A stretch of DNA of 11,271 bases from Natronohydrobacter sp. (GTDB taxonomy: Bacteria > Pseudomonadota > Alphaproteobacteria > Rhodobacterales > Rhodobacteraceae). This document shows positions 6,799 through 11,271 of this stretch, in pieces (positions within the stretch are counted from its first letter, which is position 1; each line of letters opens with the position of its first letter). A program made the translations under genes and the position numbers. The DNA is taken from contig SKIM01000022.1 in NCBI GenBank assembly GCA_007116445.1, forward strand, positions 1-11,271, in the 5' to 3' direction. Below the pieces are notes generated by a model. The model saw only the letters and a program-made list of their open reading frames with translations, did not search any database and had not been told where the DNA came from.

Positions 6799-7454
6799 TC
6801 CGGGCGGTCATTTTCGACCTCGATGGCACTCTGATCGATTCAGCACCTGATATCTGGCGCGCGGCAAACCGGGTGCTCGAGGAAGCCGCGCTGCCATTGG
6901 TCACCTTCGAGCAATCCCGCAGCTTCATCGGGCGCGGCGCGCGGGTTTTCGTCGAGCGGATGGAACGCGCCGTGACCGGGGAAAATGTGGCCGCGCGCAC
7001 AGATCATCTGCACGCGCGGTTTCTGTATTTCTATGAACGCGCGCATGACGGGACTGTGGTCTATCCGCATGTCGTCGAGACGCTGGACCAGTTGCGTGTC
7101 CAAGGGCTGCGGCTGGGTCTGTGCACAAACAAGCCATTACGCCCGACCACAGCCGTCTTGAACCATCTGGGGTGGCAGAGCGCCTTCGAAACCGTCATCG
7201 GCGGCGACAGCCTGCCCGTCGCAAAGCCCGATCCGGCCCCTCTGCTGGCAGTGCTGGACGGGATGGCGCTTGGCCGCGAGGAGATCATCTATATCGGGGA
7301 CAGCGAAACCGATGCAGAGACGGCCGAACGTGCCGATGTGCAGTTCGGGCTGTTCACCGAAGGCTATCGCAAATCTGCGCCTGACCAGATTTTCCACCAT
7401 TTCCGGTTCAAAGATTACCGCGATCTCGCGGGCCATGTGCGCGCTCATGTCTGA
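6795..7454 (+). CDS. gph: Phosphoglycolate phosphatase (HAD family)
   Basis: This is a haloacid-dehalogenase-type phosphatase that probably hydrolyses 2-phosphoglycolate, formed by the Rubisco oxygenase reaction or by repair of DNA 3'-phosphoglycolate ends. It has 219 residues. Motif I is FDLDGTLID with nucleophile Asp8 and Asp10, motif II is the Thr111 region (CTNKP), motif III is Lys144 (VAKPDP), and motif IV is GDSETD with Asp169 and Asp173. The helical cap lies at about 20-85. It starts with GTG inside the rpe stop (GTGA, 4-base overlap), so translation is likely coupled. The rpe-gph pairing is seen in many proteobacteria and supports the substrate. Other small phosphorylated substrates cannot be excluded from sequence alone. 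Confidence 0.9.
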   Translation: MIRAVIFDLDGTLIDSAPDIWRAANRVLEEAALPLVTFEQSRSFIGRGARVFVERMERAVTGENVAARTDHLHARFLYFYERAHDGTVVYPHVVETLDQLRVQGLRLGLCTNKPLRPTTAVLNHLGWQSAFETVIGGDSLPVAKPDPAPLLAVLDGMALGREEIIYIGDSETDAETAERADVQFGLFTEGYRKSAPDQIFHHFRFKDYRDLAGHVRAHV

Positions 7455-8448
7455 CCCCTCGCCATCTTCCTCGCCTATGCGTCCGCGCAGGCCAATGCCT
7501 CCGCCCTTGCGCATGCCCAAACCGGGCCTCTGGCGGCGCACACCCCCGGCGATCTTTCCGCCGATCATGGGGCTGTTTGGACTGGGGCTGGGCTGGCGGG
7601 CGGCGGGAGTGGCCCTGGCCGACGCGATCCTCGGCGCGGCAACACTTCTTGTGATCTTCGCGCTCATGGCCTATCTGGCCAAGTCTCTGCGCCGACCCGC
7701 AAGCGTGATCGAGGATCTGCGCGTGCTGCCGGGGCGTGCGGGCTTGAGTGCTGCGAGCCTGTCAGTGATCCTGATGGCCATAAGCCTTGCCCCGTTCGCC
7801 CCGCAGATCGCAACAGGCGTGGCGGTCCTGGGGCTCGTTTTGCATATAGCGGTGGTGGTGCTTTTCGGTCGTGCCCTGCTCGCAGGCCCACCCGAAGGAC
7901 GCATGGTGACGCCAGTGTTTCACCTGACTTTCGTTGGCTTCATCATCGGGGGCATGGCGGCCAATGCGATGGGATATCATGATCTGGCCAGATGGGTGCT
8001 TTGGGCCATGCTTGTGCCAGCAGGGGTGATCTGGGGGATCTCGGCACGCCAATTGAAAAACCGCATCCCACCTGCGCCCTTGCGCCCGCTGCTGGCCATA
8101 CATCTCGCCCCGGCCTGCCTGTTTGCCATTGTGGCCAGTGGCGCGGGGATGGAGGCCGCAGCTTACGGCTTCGCAGCACTTGCTGCCGCGATCGCGGTCG
8201 CACTTCTCATCTCGGTGCGTTGGCTGACCGCGGCAGGGTTCACGCCTCTATGGGGCGCATTCACATTTCCTTCGGCGGCCTTTGCCACGGCCCTTTTGAC
8301 GGTATCTCAAGGGCAGGGCACAATGGGTCTGATCGGACTGGTCGCGCTTGGGTTGGTCACACCGCTGGTCGTGGTGATTTCTTACCGTGTCTTGAAGATG
8401 TGGCCGGGTGGAACTCTGGCGGCGAAAACCAACGCCTCAGAAGCCTGA
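7447..8448 (+). CDS. TDT-family (TehA/SLAC1-like) membrane transporter or anion channel
   Basis: The product is 333 residues, with a Pro/Arg-rich cytoplasmic N-terminus (residues 1-34) followed by about ten hydrophobic segments (roughly 35-50, 58-78, 103-121, 123-145, 156-175, 181-199, 214-232, 236-257, 264-285, 291-313). The opening PPAIFPPIMGLFGLGLGW and the later WGAFTFPSAAFATA are typical of the TDT family, which includes tellurite-resistance protein TehA, yeast malate permease Mae1 and plant SLAC1 anion channels. The substrate cannot be read from the sequence; members move dicarboxylates, sulfite or small anions. The ATG at 7447 overlaps the end of gph by 8 bases, which fixes it in the same operon. 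A longer upstream in-frame extension would run through gph and is unlikely. The stop codon lies within the terminator stem. Confidence 0.85.
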   Translation: MSDPSPSSSPMRPRRPMPPPLRMPKPGLWRRTPPAIFPPIMGLFGLGLGWRAAGVALADAILGAATLLVIFALMAYLAKSLRRPASVIEDLRVLPGRAGLSAASLSVILMAISLAPFAPQIATGVAVLGLVLHIAVVVLFGRALLAGPPEGRMVTPVFHLTFVGFIIGGMAANAMGYHDLARWVLWAMLVPAGVIWGISARQLKNRIPPAPLRPLLAIHLAPACLFAIVASGAGMEAAAYGFAALAAAIAVALLISVRWLTAAGFTPLWGAFTFPSAAFATALLTVSQGQGTMGLIGLVALGLVTPLVVVISYRVLKMWPGGTLAAKTNASEA

Positions 8449-8458
8449 GGGGGGTTTT
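8425..8458 (+). terminator. Rho-independent terminator overlapping the end of the TDT gene
   Basis: The core stem is CCTCAG (8435-8440) with CTGAGG (8445-8450) around loop AAGC. It extends, after a small internal loop, to AAAACC (8425-8430) pairing with GGTTTT (8453-8458). It ends in a T4 tract. The TGA stop at 8446-8448 sits inside the descending arm, so the hairpin is partly coding. It closes the rpe-gph-TDT unit and separates it from guaB. Confidence 0.75.
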
Positions 8459-8521
8459 CATTCACGCGCAGACATGAAAGAGGAAACCGCCAAGCGATCC
8501 ACCCATGAGAGGAGCCCTGCC

Positions 8522-9970
8522 ATGCAGATTCGCGAGGCTTACACATTCGACGATGTCCTTTTGGTGCCTGCGGCGTCGCGCGTGCTGCCCAATCAAGCCG
8601 ACACATCGACATGGGTGACCAAATCCATTCGGATGAACATTCCGCTTCTGTCTTCGGCCATGGACACAGTGACCGAAGCGCGCATGGCAATTGCCATGGC
8701 GCAGACGGGCGGGATCGGCGTCATTCACCGCAACCTCGATATTGAGGCACAGGCGCAGGAAGTCCGGCGCGTGAAACGGTTTGAATCGGGAATTGTTTTC
8801 GATCCGATCACGCTGACGCCCGACCAGACCCTGCGCGACGCCAAGGAATTGCAGGCGCGCTATAATGTGACCGGGTTTCCGGTTGTGGATGACACCGGGC
8901 GCGTGCTCGGTATCGTGACCAATCGCGACATGCGGTTTGCGAGCGACGATGCGACGCCCGTGCGGGTCATGATGACGCAGGATAATCTCGCGGTGCTGCG
9001 CGAACCGGCCGACCGGGATGAGGCGCGCTCGCTGATGCAGGCACGGCGGATCGAGAAGCTTCTGGTCACCGATGGGCAGGGGCGGCTGACAGGGCTTCTG
9101 ACCCTGCGCGACATTGACCGCGCGGTGCTGAACCCCTCGGCCTGCAAGGATGAGCTGGGGCGGCTACGGGTGGCGGCGGCCTCGACCGTGGGGGGTGCGG
9201 GCTATGAGCGGTCGATGGCGCTGATTGAGGCGGGCGTCGATCTGGTGGTCATCGACACTGCACACGGCCATTCCGAAGGCGTGGCGCAGGCGGTCGCACG
9301 CATCAAGAACGAGTCAAATTCAGTCCAGGTGATCGCGGGCAATGTGGCGACTGGCGATGCCACACGCGCGCTGATCGATGCAGGCGCGGACGCGGTCAAG
9401 GTCGGCATCGGTCCGGGTTCGATCTGCACCACGCGGGTGGTCGCTGGCGTGGGCGTGCCGCAGTTGACTGCGATCATGGATTGCGCGGAAGCGGCGGGCG
9501 ATGTGCCGATCATCGCCGATGGCGGGATCAAGCTCTCGGGTGATTTCGCCAAGGCGATTGCGGCCGGCGCAAGCTGCGCGATGGTGGGCAGCGCCATTGC
9601 GGGCACGGATGAGGCACCGGGCGAAGTGATCCTCTATCAGGGGCGCAGCTATAAAAGCTACCGGGGCATGGGCTCGCTTGGCGCGATGGCGCGCGGTTCG
9701 GCGGATCGCTACTTTCAAAAGGACGCAGCCAGTGACAAGCTTGTGCCCGAGGGGATCGAAGGCCAGGTGCCCTACAAGGGCGCAGTGGGCACTGTGCTCT
9801 ATCAGATGGTTGGGGGCTTGCGGGCCGCGATGGGCTATACGGGCCATGCCACGGTTGAAACCATGCGCGGGGGGTGCCAGTTCGTGCGCATCACCAATGC
9901 AGGGCTGAAGGAAAGCCATGTGCATGATGTCCAGATCACCCGCGAGAGCCCGAATTACCGGGTTGGCTGA
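8522..9970 (+). CDS. guaB: Inosine-5'-monophosphate dehydrogenase
   Basis: GuaB oxidises IMP to XMP with NAD+, the first committed step of GMP synthesis. The product is 482 residues, close to the usual 485-490. The catalytic TIM barrel is interrupted by a pair of CBS regulatory domains (about residues 90-205: FDPITLTPDQTL and PVRVMMTQDNLAVL). The active-site loop is GPGSICTTR with nucleophile Cys302, the NAD-contact region has DTAHGHS with Asp245, the phosphate-binding segment is IADGGIK, and the mobile flap has RGSADRYFQ. The ATG at 8522 is fixed by AGAGGAG (8508-8514), 7 bases upstream. An in-frame ATG at 8474 would precede the conserved start and is rejected. The gene follows a terminator by about 60 bases, where I see no convincing promoter. 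It overlaps the next gene by one base. Confidence 0.98.
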   Translation: MQIREAYTFDDVLLVPAASRVLPNQADTSTWVTKSIRMNIPLLSSAMDTVTEARMAIAMAQTGGIGVIHRNLDIEAQAQEVRRVKRFESGIVFDPITLTPDQTLRDAKELQARYNVTGFPVVDDTGRVLGIVTNRDMRFASDDATPVRVMMTQDNLAVLREPADRDEARSLMQARRIEKLLVTDGQGRLTGLLTLRDIDRAVLNPSACKDELGRLRVAAASTVGGAGYERSMALIEAGVDLVVIDTAHGHSEGVAQAVARIKNESNSVQVIAGNVATGDATRALIDAGADAVKVGIGPGSICTTRVVAGVGVPQLTAIMDCAEAAGDVPIIADGGIKLSGDFAKAIAAGASCAMVGSAIAGTDEAPGEVILYQGRSYKSYRGMGSLGAMARGSADRYFQKDAASDKLVPEGIEGQVPYKGAVGTVLYQMVGGLRAAMGYTGHATVETMRGGCQFVRITNAGLKESHVHDVQITRESPNYRVG

Positions 9971-10752
9971 TGCAGGCTCTGGCCGGGCTGACGCTTTTTG
10001 ATGACATCCCGACTTTGACCGCGGCGATTGTCGCGGTCTTTCTTGTCGGCCTGTCAAAAGGTGGGCTTGGCGGGGCCTTCGCGCTGATGGGCGTGCCGAT
10101 CCTGTCGCTGGTAATGTCTCCGATTCAGGCCGCAGCGCTCCTGCTGCCGGTGCTGTTGATGATGGACGCCGTCAGCCTCTGGGCATGGCGTGGCTGGTAT
10201 GACCGCGCGACGCTGCTGCATCTCTTGCCCGGCGCTGTGACCGGGATCGCACTGGGCTGGGCGACAGCGGCCTATACTTCCGAGGCCTTGGTGCGGCTGA
10301 TGGTCGGACTTGTGGCTCTGGGCTTCGTCGCGCGCATGGTGCTTGCGCGCGGGGGCGGTGCCGCGCGCGGCCAATCGCATCTGCGCGGCGGGTTCTGGGG
10401 CATGGGGGCAGGGTTCACGAGTTTCGTCGCCCATGCCGGTGGGCCGCCTTTCCAGGTCTATGTCCTGCCACTGCGCTTTGATCCGAAACTTTATACCGGC
10501 ACCAGCGTCGTGTTTTTTGCAGTCGTCAATGTCATCAAGCTTGGGCCCTATGCCGCGCTCGGACAGTTTGACCGGGTGACCCTGGCCTCGGCGCTTGTGA
10601 TGCTGCCGCTTGCCGCGATTTCCACCCTGATGGGCGCGCAGATCATCAAACGCATGCGCGCCGAGATCTTTTATCCCTTCATGTATGCCATGATCGCACT
10701 GGTCGGGCTGCGACTGGTCTGGGATGCTGCGCGCAGCTTGCTCGCTGGATAG
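9970..10752 (+). CDS. TauE/SafE-family membrane permease (putative anion exporter)
   Basis: This is a 260-residue hydrophobic protein with about eight membrane segments in two related halves. The first half carries FLVGLSKGGLGGAFALMGVPIL and the second GAGFTSFVAHAGGPPFQVYVLP, both characteristic of the TauE/SafE (DUF81) family. Members export sulfite, sulfoacetate or other small anions in the inner membrane, but many are uncharacterised and the substrate here is unknown. The ATG shares its A with the guaB stop codon (TGATG), which indicates translational coupling and co-transcription with guaB. The TAG stop directly abuts the stop of the convergent tyrS. Confidence 0.88.
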   Translation: MQALAGLTLFDDIPTLTAAIVAVFLVGLSKGGLGGAFALMGVPILSLVMSPIQAAALLLPVLLMMDAVSLWAWRGWYDRATLLHLLPGAVTGIALGWATAAYTSEALVRLMVGLVALGFVARMVLARGGGAARGQSHLRGGFWGMGAGFTSFVAHAGGPPFQVYVLPLRFDPKLYTGTSVVFFAVVNVIKLGPYAALGQFDRVTLASALVMLPLAAISTLMGAQIIKRMRAEIFYPFMYAMIALVGLRLVWDAARSLLAG

Positions 10753-11271
10753 TCAGCCGCGTGCCACCAGAGCATGGCGCTTCTTGCCAGCGGTCAGCTT
10801 CATCGGCGCGTCAAGGTCATCACTGCGCACCATCTGACCTGCATCGGTGACAGGCGCATCATTGACCCGCGCGCCACCTTCCGCGATCAGCCGCTTGGCA
10901 TCCTTTCCCGATTTCGCAAGCCCCGCACGCACAAAAAGCTGCGCGATGGACAGCCCCTCAGCAAGCTCCGCAACCGAAAGCGCAAGCGTTGGCAAGTCTT
11001 CGCCCGTGCCACCTTTCTCGAAGACATCGCGCGCGGTCGCTTCGGCTGTTTGCGCGGCCTCAAGCCCATGGCAGAGTGTCGTGACCTCATTTGCGAGGAT
11101 GATCTTGGCCGCGTTGATCTCCGCCCCTTCGAGCGCGCCAAGGCGGTCGCATTCCGCGACAGGCAGTTCCGTGTAGAGCTTCAGGAAGCGGCCCACATCC
11201 GCATCAGTCGTGTTGCGCCAGAATTGCCAGAACTCATAGGGCGAGAGCATATCGGCATTGAGCCAGATCGC
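10753..11271 (-). CDS. tyrS: Tyrosyl-tRNA synthetase, C-terminal part (5'-truncated by window edge)
   Basis: TyrS charges tRNA-Tyr with tyrosine. The visible 172 residues are the C-terminal portion of a protein of about 415. The frame is open to the right edge, reading A-I-W-L-N-A-D-M-L-S-P-Y-E-F-W-Q-F-W, the segment that normally follows the KMSKS loop, so KMSKS and the catalytic Rossmann fold lie just outside the window. The last 65 or so residues form the S4 RNA-binding domain that grips the tRNA (LFVRAGLAKSGKDAKRLIAEGGARVNDAPV). The ATG at 11250 is internal. The TGA stop at 10755-10753 touches the stop of the convergent permease gene with no base between. Confidence 0.96.
   Translation of the reverse strand, partial: AIWLNADMLSPYEFWQFWRNTTDADVGRFLKLYTELPVAECDRLGALEGAEINAAKIILANEVTTLCHGLEAAQTAEATARDVFEKGGTGEDLPTLALSVAELAEGLSIAQLFVRAGLAKSGKDAKRLIAEGGARVNDAPVTDAGQMVRSDDLDAPMKLTAGKKRHALVARG

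Overview
The window is about 11.3 kb of GC-rich, densely packed bacterial chromosome. Gene content and protein style point to an alphaproteobacterium, most likely of the Rhodobacterales/Rhodobacteraceae. LipA, GuaB, Mfd and OxyR all read like that group, and the start of LipA (V-R-D-L-K...QRHPEKAHRP) matches the form I recall from Rhodobacter relatives. This assignment comes from reading, not from a search. I see no rRNA, tRNA, CRISPR array, insertion sequence or phage gene.

Layout from left to right. (1) The 3' four fifths of mfd, the transcription-repair coupling factor, enters from the left edge and ends at 2785. (2) A perfect 12-bp hairpin follows. It is shared with the convergent minus-strand gene at 2853-3773, which encodes an unusual protein of unknown function. 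That protein has a basic N-terminal segment, nine 11-residue helical repeats, an Asp-rich low-complexity linker encoded partly by a 15-bp tandem repeat, and a small acidic C-terminal domain. (3) An AT-rich intergenic region of about 200 bp (hand count 38% G+C over 3781-3960) separates this gene from a divergent LysR-type regulator. The regulator carries the OxyR redox cysteine pair. (4) lipA (lipoyl synthase) follows, probably from its own promoter and a GTG start. (5) rpe, gph and a TDT/TehA-SLAC1-like membrane protein overlap one another and look like one transcription unit, closed by a hairpin whose stem contains the last stop codon. (6) guaB (IMP dehydrogenase) and a TauE/SafE-family permease overlap by one base (TGATG). 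(7) The C-terminal end of tyrS (tyrosyl-tRNA synthetase) lies on the minus strand at the right edge. Its stop codon directly abuts that of the permease gene.

Most genes are core housekeeping: DNA repair, lipoate synthesis, pentose phosphate/Calvin-cycle sugar interconversion with 2-phosphoglycolate salvage, GTP synthesis and translation. The accessory part is the interval at about 2.79-3.98 kb: the repeat-rich acidic protein and its arrangement head to head with an OxyR-type peroxide sensor. This is the only place in the window that may hold something undescribed. The possible functional link (peroxide-controlled expression of a helical-repeat, cation- or membrane-binding protein) is inference from arrangement alone.
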